Assembly: GCA_900596015.1 (NCBI GenBank)
Contig: UVIF01000023.1
Location: forward strand, 248,001 to 312,000
DNA from: Pseudomonas viridiflava
Lineage (GTDB): Bacteria; Pseudomonadota; Gammaproteobacteria; Pseudomonadales; Pseudomonadaceae
DNA: 64,000 nucleotides
Reading direction: 5' to 3'
Shown here piece after piece: positions 54,306 through 63,435 of this stretch. The number at the start of each line of letters is the position of its first letter. Positions within the stretch are counted from its first letter, which is position 1. The notes beneath the pieces were generated by a model. That model was not told the DNA's origin. It did not search any database and saw only the letters and a list, made by a program, of their open reading frames with translations. The position numbers and the translations under genes were made by a program.

Positions 54306-55337
54306 TCACTGAATGTTGGCGCTGGCCTTACGAACCTGCTCCACAACCGACGGTGGCAGCGGGATGTAGCCCATCGAATCGGCGATCTTCTGACCTTCGG
54401 TCAGGCTGTACTCGATCATGTCGCGCATGGCCTTGGCCTTGGCGGGATCTTCGTTCTGCTTGCGGAAGATCATCCAGGTGTAGGTGGTGATCGGGTAGGA
54501 CTTCTCACCCTCTGGATCCGGCAGCCAGGCCACCAGGTTTTCCGGCATCTTCACCGCGGCCAGGGCCTCGGCACCGCTTTCGGCATTGGGCACTACGTAC
54601 TTGCCGGCCTTGTTCTGCAGCTCGGCGAAGTCGACCTTGGCCAGTTTGGCGAAGCCATACTCGATGTAGCCGATCGCGCCTGGGGTCTGGCGAACGGTGG
54701 CGGTCACGCCGTCGTTCTTGGGCGACTTGATGAACTTGTCACTGGCCGGCCAGTTGACGGTGTTGCCCTCGCCCAGGGTCTGCTTGAACGCTGGGTTGAT
54801 GGTTGCCAGGTGCTTGGTGAACACTGCGGTGGTGCCACTGGAGTCGGCGCGCACGACCACGGTGATGGGCATGTCGGTGAGTTTCAGATCCGGGTTGGCG
54901 GCCACGATCTGCGGATCGTTCCACTTGGTGATCTTGCCCAGGAAAATGTTGGAGTAGACTTCACGCGGCAGTTTCAGGCCCTTGGGGCTGCCCGGCAGGT
55001 TGTAGGCCAGAACGATTTCGCCCGCGGTCATCGGCAGCAGTTGCGCGCCTTCGGCCACCTTGGCGATGTCTTCATCTTTCATGGCCGAGTCGCTGGCCGC
55101 GAAATCGACGGTCTTGTTCAAAAAGTCCTGTACGCCCGCACCGCTCCCCTTGGACTGGTAGTCAACGGTAACGCCAGCGGTTTTCTTGCTGAAGTCCTTG
55201 AACCAGGTGAGGTAGATCGGGGCCGGAAAGCTGGCGCCGGAGCCGGTCAGCCGCACGCTTTCGGCAGCGAAGGCCATGGAGCTGGCGCTGAGCGAAACGG
55301 CAACGGCGAGCGCGGCAGACTTCATCAAACTTTTCAT
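54306..55337 (-). CDS. pstS: Phosphate ABC transporter substrate-binding protein PstS
   Basis: This is the periplasmic phosphate-binding protein, 343 aa. A signal peptide ending near SMAFAAES precedes LTGSGASFPAPIYLTWF and VDYQSKGSGAGVQDF, with SAMKDED next. These strings supply the Ser, Arg and Asp ligands of the phosphate site together with RADSSGTTAVFTKHL. It heads pstSCAB, which lacks phoU here. That resembles the second pst operon of P. putida rather than pstSCAB-phoU. A clear Pho box could not be picked out upstream. Confidence 0.95.
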   Translation of the reverse strand: MKSLMKSAALAVAVSLSASSMAFAAESVRLTGSGASFPAPIYLTWFKDFSKKTAGVTVDYQSKGSGAGVQDFLNKTVDFAASDSAMKDEDIAKVAEGAQLLPMTAGEIVLAYNLPGSPKGLKLPREVYSNIFLGKITKWNDPQIVAANPDLKLTDMPITVVVRADSSGTTAVFTKHLATINPAFKQTLGEGNTVNWPASDKFIKSPKNDGVTATVRQTPGAIGYIEYGFAKLAKVDFAELQNKAGKYVVPNAESGAEALAAVKMPENLVAWLPDPEGEKSYPITTYTWMIFRKQNEDPAKAKAMRDMIEYSLTEGQKIADSMGYIPLPPSVVEQVRKASANIQ

Positions 55338-55574
55338 CTAAGGAACTCACTGAGATAAAGGGCAACGGAACTGTGCACAGCTTTTGTTACGGTTTGATGA
55401 ATCCGACGATCGGCAGTGACCCGTTCGCGGACGACGAGTGCGTAAATCTCATCGAGTTGTTGTAACCTCGCGCGGCGCCAGCGCGGGCAATGCCTGTCGT
55501 CCTGGCTCAGGCCTCCATCATTTCTACGCTTGGTTGCTCGCCGCAGCTGGCAACCACCCAAAGAGAATCCGAAC

Positions 55575-57983
55575 ATGCGGCATTCCGTGATCAATCGTTG
55601 TTGCATGGGCTTGCTGGCCCTGTGCCTGTGGGCCACCCTGCCCGTCCATGCCGAGCCCGCCCCGGCACCGCCGGCCAGCACCGCCAGCGCGCCGGTGGAA
55701 GTGCTTGCCACGCCCGCGCAGCTCAGCGATCAGCTCGACCAGATTCGCCAGAAGGTGTCGACTGCCGCCAACGACGACCTGCTGGCCAGCCTGCGCCAGG
55801 CAGCGTTGCAAGTGCAGCGTCAGGCCGATGCGTTGCTGGCTCGCCAGGGCGTGGACATGGGGCATCTGGATGACCAGCTCAACGTGCTCGGCGCAGCCCA
55901 ACCCGACGAGCCGCAGACCTTGACGGCCCAGCGCCGCACGCTGACCAATCAGAAGAAGGCCTTGACCACCGACCAGGCCGATACCACCGCGCTGAGTACC
56001 TCGGCCGGTGACCTGGCGATCCAGATTCTCAACCTGCGTCGCAACCTGCTGGACACCCAGATCAGCACCCGGTCCGCCAGCCCGTTGAGCTCCGCGTTCT
56101 GGTCCAGCCTGATCCAGCCCACCGACGACGACGTCAGAAAGCTGGGCAGCCTGTGGCAGGACGTCTCTCAAGTCTTCGACAGCGCCCTGGCACCCGGCTC
56201 ACGCGGCACGTTCATCACGATCGTGCTGGGCGCCCTGCTGGTATGGGTGGTGGCGCGACGGCTGATCGAGCGGCTGCTGGTGCGGGCCATGATTCGCTGG
56301 TTCCCCGAAGGTCGGTTGCGCCGCAGTACCCTGGCCATGGCCACCGGGCTGACCACGGTGCTCACCATCAGCGCGGCGACCTCGCTGCTGCAGTGGGGCA
56401 TCGTCAGCCATTCGCAGCCCAGCGCCAATGTGTTGAACCTGATCGAACAGGTGCAGACACTGATCCTGTTCTGCGCCTTCATCGTCGGCATGGGCCGCGC
56501 CCTACTGATGCTGCCCAACCCGTCCTGGCGCCTGCCCAACATTCCCGACCCGATCGCCAGCGCCATCGGCAACCTGCCAGCCGTGCTTGCGCTGGCACTG
56601 ATGTTCACCGGTACCTTCGAACGTATCAACAGCGTGATCGCCAGCAGCCTGGCGCTCTCGGTTGCGGTCAACGGCCTGACCGCGCTGCTGGTGGCGTCGA
56701 TCTTCGTCTATGGCCTGGTGCGTGTGCGCCAGACGCGCCGCCGCTTCACCCTCGAGCGCACCGCAGGCTTCGTCGGCCTGATCCCGTTCATCCTCTCGGT
56801 GTGGATCGGCATCATCGTGCTCGGGCTGTTGAGCGGTTACCTGACGCTGGCCTATGTACTGACCGTCAAGTTGCTGTGGATCAGCCTGGTCACCTCGACC
56901 GCGTACCTGCTGACGGTGTTCTTCGTCGACATCTGCGAAACCCTGCTCTCGCCCAAACAGTCCGGCGGCCAAGCCCTGGGTGCCATGCTCGGGCTGTCGC
57001 CACGGCATCAGGCCCAGGCCAGCACCCTGCTGGCTGGCGTGGGCCGAACCTTGCTGCTGTGCGTTGCGCTGATTCTGGCCTTCATGCCGTCGGGATCGAA
57101 CCCCAGCGAACTGCTGGCCAGCTTCGCCCGGCTGGACGTGGGCAGCAAATCCCTCGGCGCCTTCAACATCGTGCCGGGCGATATCCTCATTGCGGTACTG
57201 CTGCTGGTCGGCGGGCTGTTCAGTATCCGTGTCCTGAAGAACTGGTTGGGTGACCGCCTGCTGCCGGAAACCAACATGGACGCCGGCATGCGCGCCTCGC
57301 TGGTGACCCTGGTCGGCTACATCGGCTTCGTGCTGTTGGGCATCGCGGTGCTGTCGACGCTGCGCATCAGCCTGACCAACCTGACCTGGGTGGTCAGCGC
57401 GCTGTCGGTCGGTATCGGCTTTGGACTTCAGGCAATCGTGCAGAACTTCATCTCCGGGCTGATCCTGCTCACCGAGCGGCCGGTCAAGGTCGGCGACTGG
57501 GTCAGCCTGGCTGGCGTGGAGGGGGATATCCGCCGCATCAACGTGCGCGCCACGGAAATCCAGATGGGCGACCGCTCGACGGTGATCGTGCCCAACTCGC
57601 AGTTCATTACCCAGAACGTGCGCAACGTGACCATGGGCAACGCGCTGGGCGTGGTGGGCATCACCCTCACCCTGCCGCTGGACACCGACGTGCTGAAAAT
57701 CCGCGAGCTGCTGATGACCGCTTATGCCGAGCACGAAGCGGTCCTGGCCGAGCCGGCCCCTTCGGTCACCTTCAAGGACCTGACCAGCGCTGGCTTGCTG
57801 ATCAGCGTCAGCGGCTTCGTCAACAGCCCGCGTTCGGTGGGAACGGCGCGCAGCGACCTGCTGTTCACCATCCTTGACCGCCTGCGCACCATGGGCGTAG
57901 CGCTGTCGGCGCCACAGAGCATGTTGCTGATCAACGAAAAGGGCGAAGCCAGCCCCGCCCCGGAGAATGGCTCGATCAGCTGA
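55575..57983 (+). CDS. DUF3772 MscS-family mechanosensitive channel
   Basis: This large channel, 802 aa, has a signal peptide ending near PVHAEP and an alpha-helical periplasmic domain with DUF3772 features (ALTTDQADTTALSTSAGDLA). About ten membrane helices follow, and then the MscS core: SALSVGIGFGLQAIVQNFISG, TERPVKVGDWV and VIVPNSQFITQNVRNVT. The ATG at 55575 begins the signal peptide. It is divergent from pstS across 237 bp. It is the second large MscS paralogue in the window after the gene at 3824. Confidence 0.93.
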   Translation: MRHSVINRCCMGLLALCLWATLPVHAEPAPAPPASTASAPVEVLATPAQLSDQLDQIRQKVSTAANDDLLASLRQAALQVQRQADALLARQGVDMGHLDDQLNVLGAAQPDEPQTLTAQRRTLTNQKKALTTDQADTTALSTSAGDLAIQILNLRRNLLDTQISTRSASPLSSAFWSSLIQPTDDDVRKLGSLWQDVSQVFDSALAPGSRGTFITIVLGALLVWVVARRLIERLLVRAMIRWFPEGRLRRSTLAMATGLTTVLTISAATSLLQWGIVSHSQPSANVLNLIEQVQTLILFCAFIVGMGRALLMLPNPSWRLPNIPDPIASAIGNLPAVLALALMFTGTFERINSVIASSLALSVAVNGLTALLVASIFVYGLVRVRQTRRRFTLERTAGFVGLIPFILSVWIGIIVLGLLSGYLTLAYVLTVKLLWISLVTSTAYLLTVFFVDICETLLSPKQSGGQALGAMLGLSPRHQAQASTLLAGVGRTLLLCVALILAFMPSGSNPSELLASFARLDVGSKSLGAFNIVPGDILIAVLLLVGGLFSIRVLKNWLGDRLLPETNMDAGMRASLVTLVGYIGFVLLGIAVLSTLRISLTNLTWVVSALSVGIGFGLQAIVQNFISGLILLTERPVKVGDWVSLAGVEGDIRRINVRATEIQMGDRSTVIVPNSQFITQNVRNVTMGNALGVVGITLTLPLDTDVLKIRELLMTAYAEHEAVLAEPAPSVTFKDLTSAGLLISVSGFVNSPRSVGTARSDLLFTILDRLRTMGVALSAPQSMLLINEKGEASPAPENGSIS

Positions 57984-58097
57984 TTGTCACCCGGTAGTGG
58001 ACAGTGAAACGCTGTCCACCCGATTTATCCTCCCCAGGGTCGAAGCTAGTCTAGCCTCAGTTCCAACACACCCCCAGCGAACCGAGAGGACCCGACC

Positions 58098-58724
58098 ATG
58101 ACCCACACGACCTACAACCGCCTGAACAAAGACGATGCCGTAGTTCTGCTCATCGACCATCAAACCGGCTTGATTTCGTTGGTGCAGGACTTTACGCCGA
58201 ACGAGTTCAAGAACAACGTCCTTGCCTTGGCCGACCTGGCCAAGTTCTTCGAGCTGCCGACCATCCTCACCACCAGCTTCGAACAAGGCCCGAACGGGCC
58301 GCTGGTGCCAGAGCTCAAGGAGATGTTCCCGGACGCGCCCTACATTGCGCGTCCCGGCCAGATCAACGCCTGGGACAACGAAGACTTCGTCGCTGCCATC
58401 AAGGCCACCGGCCGCCGGCAGATCATCATCGCAGGCGTAGTCACCGATGTGTGCGTTGCGTTCCCGACCCTGTCGGCGCTGGCCGAAGGCTTCGAGGTGT
58501 TCGTCGTCACCGATGCTTCCGGCACCTTCAACCACACCGTGCAACAGGCCTCCTGGGCACGCATGTCAGCGGCGGGCGCACAGTTGATGAACTGGTTTTC
58601 GGTGGCGTGCGAGCTGCACCGTGACTGGCGCAACGATATCGAAGGCCTGGGCAACCTGCTGTCCCAGCGCATTCCCAACTACCGCAACCTGATGAACAGC
58701 TACTCGGCGCTGGCAAACAAGTAA
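58098..58724 (+). CDS. ycaC: Isochorismatase-like hydrolase, YcaC type
   Basis: This cysteine hydrolase of the isochorismatase fold has 208 aa, the same length as E. coli YcaC. The catalytic triad region is visible: VVLLIDHQTGLI (Asp), the Lys-containing middle, and IIIAGVVTDVCVAF with the nucleophilic Cys. The YcaC-specific ending DWRNDIEGLGNLLSQRIPNY is present. YcaC's physiological substrate is not settled. The gene is alone and is followed by a strong hairpin. Confidence 0.9.
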   Translation: MTHTTYNRLNKDDAVVLLIDHQTGLISLVQDFTPNEFKNNVLALADLAKFFELPTILTTSFEQGPNGPLVPELKEMFPDAPYIARPGQINAWDNEDFVAAIKATGRRQIIIAGVVTDVCVAFPTLSALAEGFEVFVVTDASGTFNHTVQQASWARMSAAGAQLMNWFSVACELHRDWRNDIEGLGNLLSQRIPNYRNLMNSYSALANK

Positions 58725-58732
58725 GGCAAAAA

Positions 58733-58770
58733 AAACGCTCCTCCCGGCGTGTGGCCGAGGGGGAGCGTTT
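58733..58770 (-). terminator. Intrinsic terminator between convergent genes
   Basis: AAACGCTCC (58733-58741) pairs with GGAGCGTTT (58762-58770). Read on the minus strand the stem is followed by a run of eight Ts, a textbook terminator for the EthD-like gene. On the plus strand it ends in TTTG and can also stop ycaC transcripts. Confidence 0.88.
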
Positions 58771-58791
58771 GTGCATCCGGGGTTCGGGTTA

Positions 58792-59661
58792 TCAGCTCGA
58801 ATGCTGTACGAACAACGCGCTTACATCCGCAGTCAACTGGTTGGTAGCGCCCAGGTAGTCGATCAGTTCCGCCGCACGGCTGCCCCGCAGGCCTGCCGTG
58901 GTGATCTGGCCGTCATGGACGTACGTGTACACCCCTGACACGGCGAAGGCCTTGAGCTGGGCAATGTGCCGAGCCTGCTCGGCCTGCGATTGCTGGAACT
59001 CGTCACTCTGGAAAAACTGGCGACGTGCCAGTGGGCTGGCGAACGCGATCTCCAGCACGGCCAGCTGCGCCCGCACCGGTGTCGCCTCGTGCGCCACATC
59101 CGGAGCCGGCGGGTGCATGCCGTCGTTCTCGAACGGCGCACACAGGTGCAGGCGCACCTTGAGCACCGCATCGCTGGCCGCCAGCAGCGGGCCCAGTCCG
59201 TCGCGCAGGTACTGATGCAGGCTTTCCAGCGTACCGCGCGGACTCAGGTGCAAGTGAATGCGATCGGCCTGATCCAGGCCATTCATCACTTCATCGCCGG
59301 TGCGGTTGACCAGATTGATCGAGCCCTCGGGCAGGTCATAAGCCAGGGTTTCCTCGAACATGTTCTGTTCGTCGCTGAACAACAGCGAGCTGGCGTCCTG
59401 AAACTGCTTCTGGTCAGCCGCAGACAGGAAGCCGATTTCCACGCCGCCGTCGAGCTCGTAGTCGCTGATTTCCTGGATGCCTTCGGCCAGCGGCCAGAGA
59501 TGGGCATCCTGCTCGCGGGACAGATGGTGCTGGATGTACAGGCCCAACCCCGGTAGCCGCGCACACAGCGGACCGTGCACGTCGCGCCAGTAGTGGGCGA
59601 ATATGTCGTGCGGCACACGTGGTCGACGCTTGACGGTGGTATAGCTGTTGATCTGGATCAT
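58792..59661 (-). CDS. EthD-like protein, probable tandem dimeric alpha/beta barrel
   Basis: This 289-aa cytoplasmic protein begins like EthD-type ferredoxin-fold proteins: MIQINSYTTVKRR, then DIFAHYWRDVHGPL and LGLYIQHHLSR. A weaker second copy seems to start at about residue 130 (RIHLHLSPRGTLESLHQYLRDGLGPL). EthD proteins act as small dimeric oxygenases or dehydratases on hydrophobic compounds. No catalytic assignment is possible. It ends at a strong terminator and has no operon partner. Confidence 0.65.
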   Translation of the reverse strand: MIQINSYTTVKRRPRVPHDIFAHYWRDVHGPLCARLPGLGLYIQHHLSREQDAHLWPLAEGIQEISDYELDGGVEIGFLSAADQKQFQDASSLLFSDEQNMFEETLAYDLPEGSINLVNRTGDEVMNGLDQADRIHLHLSPRGTLESLHQYLRDGLGPLLAASDAVLKVRLHLCAPFENDGMHPPAPDVAHEATPVRAQLAVLEIAFASPLARRQFFQSDEFQQSQAEQARHIAQLKAFAVSGVYTYVHDGQITTAGLRGSRAAELIDYLGATNQLTADVSALFVQHSS

Positions 59662-59759
59662 GCATCACCCGTGGGATTGAAAACAGTGTCTGTTCAGAGC
59701 CCGGTAGCGCAGCACGGGTTCAACTTGACTGGGCGCAATGACGGGCGAGCGGTCTACCG

Positions 59760-60452
59760 CTAGGGATTGGAGATCCGGTTGACGCTGGTAATCCCACCGT
59801 TCCAGATCATTTCGTAGTGCCCTGCCTGGATGATCGAGGCAACAGGCCTGGGCGTCATCAATGCCCAGCAATGGTTGCCCGGCGAGCGTACCGAATGGTA
59901 AAGCAGGCCCGTGGCGCCCAGTTGCCGAAGTTGCGCACCCAGCACATTGGCGGCGCTGTAGTCGTCCGGGGCGTAGACCGGATCTTGCAACGACAGCCCG
60001 GTGGCATCCCGGCAGGCGGCATCATTGAAGTCGCAGACCAGGCTGCGGAAGACGAAACGTTCGTAGTTCAAGCCGGCTACCTTCGCCCAGTAGCGGTTTT
60101 GATGGTGGTGCACCTCGGCAATCGCCGTCTCCACCGTATCGGCCAGGTATAGCACTCCATAGCTGCCATCACTGAAGCGCGAGCCATCGGCATTCACATG
60201 GGTGAACGGCGCCGTGGCGTAGGAACAACCCACGATACCAAACGGAATCTGGTCCAGGGCAATCAACTGCAGCGCGCCCACCTCGTTCTGCAGCCTGGGG
60301 TTGGTCAGCGCCTGAAGCCGATAGAGCATGTCGAACTCATCGGCATCGGCGACATCGTCGAACAGCGCGATGGGCGGAAACCGTGAGTTCACCAGGCGAT
60401 AGGCCTGCACGGCGGCACCGGCCACGGTAGGCAATCGAGCCGCCGTCACCAT
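59760..60452 (-). CDS. res: RES-domain toxin (NAD+-consuming) of a RES/Xre toxin-antitoxin system
   Basis: RES toxins break down cellular NAD+ and arrest growth. This 230-aa protein shows the conserved residues: YRLVNSRFPP (Arg), FSDGSYGVLYLADTVETAIAEV (Tyr and Glu with the surrounding core) and YHSVRSPGNHCWAL (Ser). The gene overlaps the Xre antitoxin gene by 7 bp, the normal order with antitoxin first. It resembles the characterised P. putida Res/Xre module. Confidence 0.93.
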   Translation of the reverse strand: MVTAARLPTVAGAAVQAYRLVNSRFPPIALFDDVADADEFDMLYRLQALTNPRLQNEVGALQLIALDQIPFGIVGCSYATAPFTHVNADGSRFSDGSYGVLYLADTVETAIAEVHHHQNRYWAKVAGLNYERFVFRSLVCDFNDAACRDATGLSLQDPVYAPDDYSAANVLGAQLRQLGATGLLYHSVRSPGNHCWALMTPRPVASIIQAGHYEMIWNGGITSVNRISNP

Positions 60453-60850
60453 TGCGCGCCACGCAACGCGTCCACACGGCGAAAGGTTTCGTAGAGCGAG
60501 ATGAAATCACCCTGGGCCATCACCTCGAGCGGTTTACGGCCGTTGAAGAAGGCGTTGGCGTTCTCCATGTTGGCAAAGCCATAAACGTTTTCCGGGTTGT
60601 CGAAGATCGTGCGCAAGGCCGCGTGAATGTTCAAAACGAAGCTGATGCGATGCATCTGGTCCATGTCCAGGCTCACGGACCATTGCGCATCGCCCTGCCG
60701 GCCGCGGCTGTAGGTGCTGCGCGAGATACGCAGGATCTTGCAGGCCTGCTCGCCCGACGCGTTCCATTTGTCCAGAATGCGCAAGGCGGTGCGCAGACCG
60801 GCTACGCACTGGTCGCGGGTGAACTCGGCGGTTTGCAGCGAGGCAGTCAT
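60446..60850 (-). CDS. xre: Xre/MbcA/ParS-type antitoxin (DUF2384)
   Basis: This 134-aa antitoxin neutralises the RES toxin and represses the operon. The N-terminal helix-turn-helix reads ALRILDKWNASGEQACKIL followed by RISRSTYSRGR. The C-terminal toxin-binding DUF2384 part has NPENVYGFANMENANAFFNG. The ATG at 60850 has AAGGG 8 bases upstream, and repeats just ahead of it look like its operator. Confidence 0.93.
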   Translation of the reverse strand: MTASLQTAEFTRDQCVAGLRTALRILDKWNASGEQACKILRISRSTYSRGRQGDAQWSVSLDMDQMHRISFVLNIHAALRTIFDNPENVYGFANMENANAFFNGRKPLEVMAQGDFISLYETFRRVDALRGAQW

Positions 60851-60853
60851 GAT

Positions 60854-60905
60854 CAGACCCTTTTTTTGATCTACAGATCCAATACTAGCACTTATGGGTC
60901 TGTAG
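60854..60905. promoter_or_regulatory. Repeats upstream of xre, candidate autoregulatory operator
   Basis: CTACAGATCC (60871-60880) and GGGTCTGTAG (60896-60905) form an inverted repeat with one mismatch. A third half-site, CAGACCC, lies at 60854-60860 next to the start codon. Repeated half-sites over the promoter are typical of antitoxin autorepression. Confidence 0.65.
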
Positions 60906-60937
60906 AATCAATTCGCGAATACCAGGTTCGGACAAGC

Positions 60938-63304
60938 TCAGGGCGATGGCAGCTTCTCGACGTCCTCCAGTGCCCTGTACACCTCATCCACCCAAGGCTG
61001 CCAGTCGTCGCGCGGCAGCGTCGCCATCTCCAGGCGCTGCCGCAGGTACTCTGCGGCTTCGGCCAGCGGCAGTGCGCCGGCCATGCGCGCAGCCCCTTCC
61101 ATGCGATGGGCCAGGCCCACGGCCACCTGCCGGCGCTGCTCGTGCAACGCCTGGGTCAGCTCGCGCAGATCGTCTCGACAGGTCGTTATCAGAAGCTGCT
61201 CGAGCGTTCGCCGGGTGGCTGCATCGAGTGCCGGCGCAAGGGGCGCCACCGATCGCTCGGCGACCCTCAGGAATTGGCCGCAGACCCGTGCCAGCTCCGC
61301 CAACTGCAAAGGCTTGAGCAGTACATCGTTCATGCCGCTGGCATAGCAGCGTTGCACGTGTTCGGGATCGCTGGCGGCGGAAATGGCAACGATGGGAACG
61401 TGGCCATGGCTGCTCGGCATTTGCCGGATCTTGCGGGCCAATGCATAGCCATCGAGGTCCGGCAGCTGGCAATCCAGCAATACCAGGCCCAGACCGTCAT
61501 GCACGGTGATTGCGCGCAAGGCCTGGCTCGCGCTCCCGACCACCTCGCAGCGGTAGCCCAGCATATCCAGTTGCTGGACGATGACGCGCTGGTTGAGCAC
61601 ATGGTCTTCGACCACCAGCACCGTCTTGCGCAGCGCCACCGAGGCTTCCGCCGAAGCGGGAGGCGAGGCTGCAGCCAGTGTCGGCGACAACGCTTGCATC
61701 CCCACCGGCACCTGGCAGCTGATTTCGGTGCCGCTGCCCACTTCGCTGCGCAGGGCGATGCTGCCACCCATGAGCTGGATCAGCTCGCGGCAGATGGCCA
61801 GACCCAGCCCACTGCCACCGTAGCGCTCGGCAGTGCTGCCATTGGCCTGGGTGAATGCTTCGAACACATCTTTCTGGCGATCCGGCGCGATGCCGACACC
61901 ACTGTCGCTGACACGGATCTTGAGCCATGCGCTTGCGCCATCGGCCGTGGAGCGGCATTCGAGGGCCAGGCTGACCTGGCCGCGGTGGGTGAACTTGACC
62001 GCATTGGAGAGCAGGTTGGTGAGGATCTGCCGCACGCGCAGGCGGTCGATCCTGAGCAACCTGTGATCGAACCCCAGCGCGCGGTAATCCAGGATCAAGC
62101 CTTTACGCTCGGCCTCCAGGCGGTACAGCTCGGCAACGCTGCGGCCCAGTGCGGCCACGTCGGTGGGCTGCAGGTGCAGCTGCACCGCGCCGGCATCCAG
62201 GCGGGTGATCTCCAGAATGTCGTCGAGCAGCTCCAACAGATTCACGGCCGAATCGTTGGCCAGGCCGACCCACTGCTGTTCACGGACACCCAGATGGCTG
62301 CGCGACAGCAGTTCGATGGCCGACAGCACCGCATTCATCGGCGTGCGAATCTCATGGCCGAGCATGGCCAGGAAACGCGCCATGCGCCGTTCGCTGCGTT
62401 GCGCGCGGCGTTGCGCCACGCGGGCGCGACGGGCCAGGGTGGCGAGCAGCAGCAACAGCCCGACCGCGGCGACGATTTCCAGCCAGTAATACTGCGCCAG
62501 GGTCTGCCAGGTGGGTGCGCCGAAATCGGTCTGCGCCAGCCAACGGTCATAGATGTCATCGGTGGCCTTGGAGGTAAGGCTGCCCAGCGCCTTGTCGACG
62601 ATGGCGCGCAACAGCGGCTCGCTGGGTGTCACGCCCATGGCCAACACCACCGGCATGTCGGCCACCACGCCGGCCAGGTGCAGGCGACCGGCGTACTTGC
62701 GGCGCAATACCGGTTGCAGCACGACGTCCAGACCGATTGCCACGTCGGCGCGCTGTTCGGCCACTGCGGCCAAGGCCTGTTCGGCATCGCCGAGCAACAG
62801 CAAGCGAACGTCCGGATGGTGCTGGCGAAGGTAGTGTTCATAGCCGCCACCGCCTTTCACCGCCACGGTCTGCCCCGCCAGCCGGCTGGCGGTGAACAGC
62901 ATGGGCTTGCCGGCACGGGTGATCGCCACCGTCGCGCCAAAGAAGTACGGCTGGCTCAACAGCAACTGGCTGCGAGGCTGTGCGTCGAGCAAACGCTCGG
63001 ACACTGCCGAGGCCAGCATCAGCCGGCCACTGGCCAGGGCCTGCTGTGTCGTCTGCCAGTCGGGGCTGGGCACGCGGACCAGACGCAGGCCGGTGGTGCG
63101 CTGGATATGATCGATGTAGTCACGGGTCAGCCCCTGGTGCTGGCCATTTTCCACATACTCGATGGGCCAGTAGGGATCCACCGCATACTCCACCACCGGG
63201 TGGTCACGGATCCAACCGCGCTCGGCCTCGGTCAACGCCAGCGTTCGAGCGTCGAGCGAAGCGCTGTAGCACAGCGCGATCAGGGGAACGGCCCAAGCCT
63301 TCAT
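60938..63304 (-). CDS. Hybrid sensor histidine kinase, EvgS/BvgS-like with SBP sensor, receiver and HPt
   Basis: This inner-membrane kinase has 788 aa. A signal sequence (LIALCYSASLDA) is followed by one periplasmic SBP_bac_3 ligand domain to about residue 265. One membrane helix follows (YYWLEIVAAVGLLLLLATLA). The HisKA phospho-acceptor is in LGHEIRTPMNAVLSA near residue 320. The ATPase domain has LLSNAVKFTHRG and GGSGLGLAICREL. The receiver has LLDCQLPDLDGYALA (Asp), and the C-terminal HPt has VGLAHRMEGAARM (His). BvgS-type kinases usually have two sensor domains and a PAS, so this is a reduced form. No response regulator gene is adjacent. Confidence 0.93.
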   Translation of the reverse strand: MKAWAVPLIALCYSASLDARTLALTEAERGWIRDHPVVEYAVDPYWPIEYVENGQHQGLTRDYIDHIQRTTGLRLVRVPSPDWQTTQQALASGRLMLASAVSERLLDAQPRSQLLLSQPYFFGATVAITRAGKPMLFTASRLAGQTVAVKGGGGYEHYLRQHHPDVRLLLLGDAEQALAAVAEQRADVAIGLDVVLQPVLRRKYAGRLHLAGVVADMPVVLAMGVTPSEPLLRAIVDKALGSLTSKATDDIYDRWLAQTDFGAPTWQTLAQYYWLEIVAAVGLLLLLATLARRARVAQRRAQRSERRMARFLAMLGHEIRTPMNAVLSAIELLSRSHLGVREQQWVGLANDSAVNLLELLDDILEITRLDAGAVQLHLQPTDVAALGRSVAELYRLEAERKGLILDYRALGFDHRLLRIDRLRVRQILTNLLSNAVKFTHRGQVSLALECRSTADGASAWLKIRVSDSGVGIAPDRQKDVFEAFTQANGSTAERYGGSGLGLAICRELIQLMGGSIALRSEVGSGTEISCQVPVGMQALSPTLAAASPPASAEASVALRKTVLVVEDHVLNQRVIVQQLDMLGYRCEVVGSASQALRAITVHDGLGLVLLDCQLPDLDGYALARKIRQMPSSHGHVPIVAISAASDPEHVQRCYASGMNDVLLKPLQLAELARVCGQFLRVAERSVAPLAPALDAATRRTLEQLLITTCRDDLRELTQALHEQRRQVAVGLAHRMEGAARMAGALPLAEAAEYLRQRLEMATLPRDDWQPWVDEVYRALEDVEKLPSP

Positions 63305-63435
63305 GGTGCAGCTGTCCGTGGGTGCGTACGGGCAGACTAGCAGGGCCGAGACATGACAGGTTTTTAACGTTTCGAGGGTATGTGAACGGTTATTTTCAGC
63401 GCCGAAGCTCCCCTCCCAACAGCCCGTGGCGACGG

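Noticed and set aside
55338..55574. Pho box upstream of pstS
   Set aside because: I looked for CTGTCAT/CTGTCAC-type repeats and found none good enough to report.
60452..63340. Very long plus-strand open frame (962 codons) opposite the Xre and hybrid kinase genes
   Set aside because: It is a shadow of GC-rich coding DNA on the other strand: Arg/Gln/His-rich low-complexity protein, no domain, no ribosome site. The opposite strand encodes well-known families.
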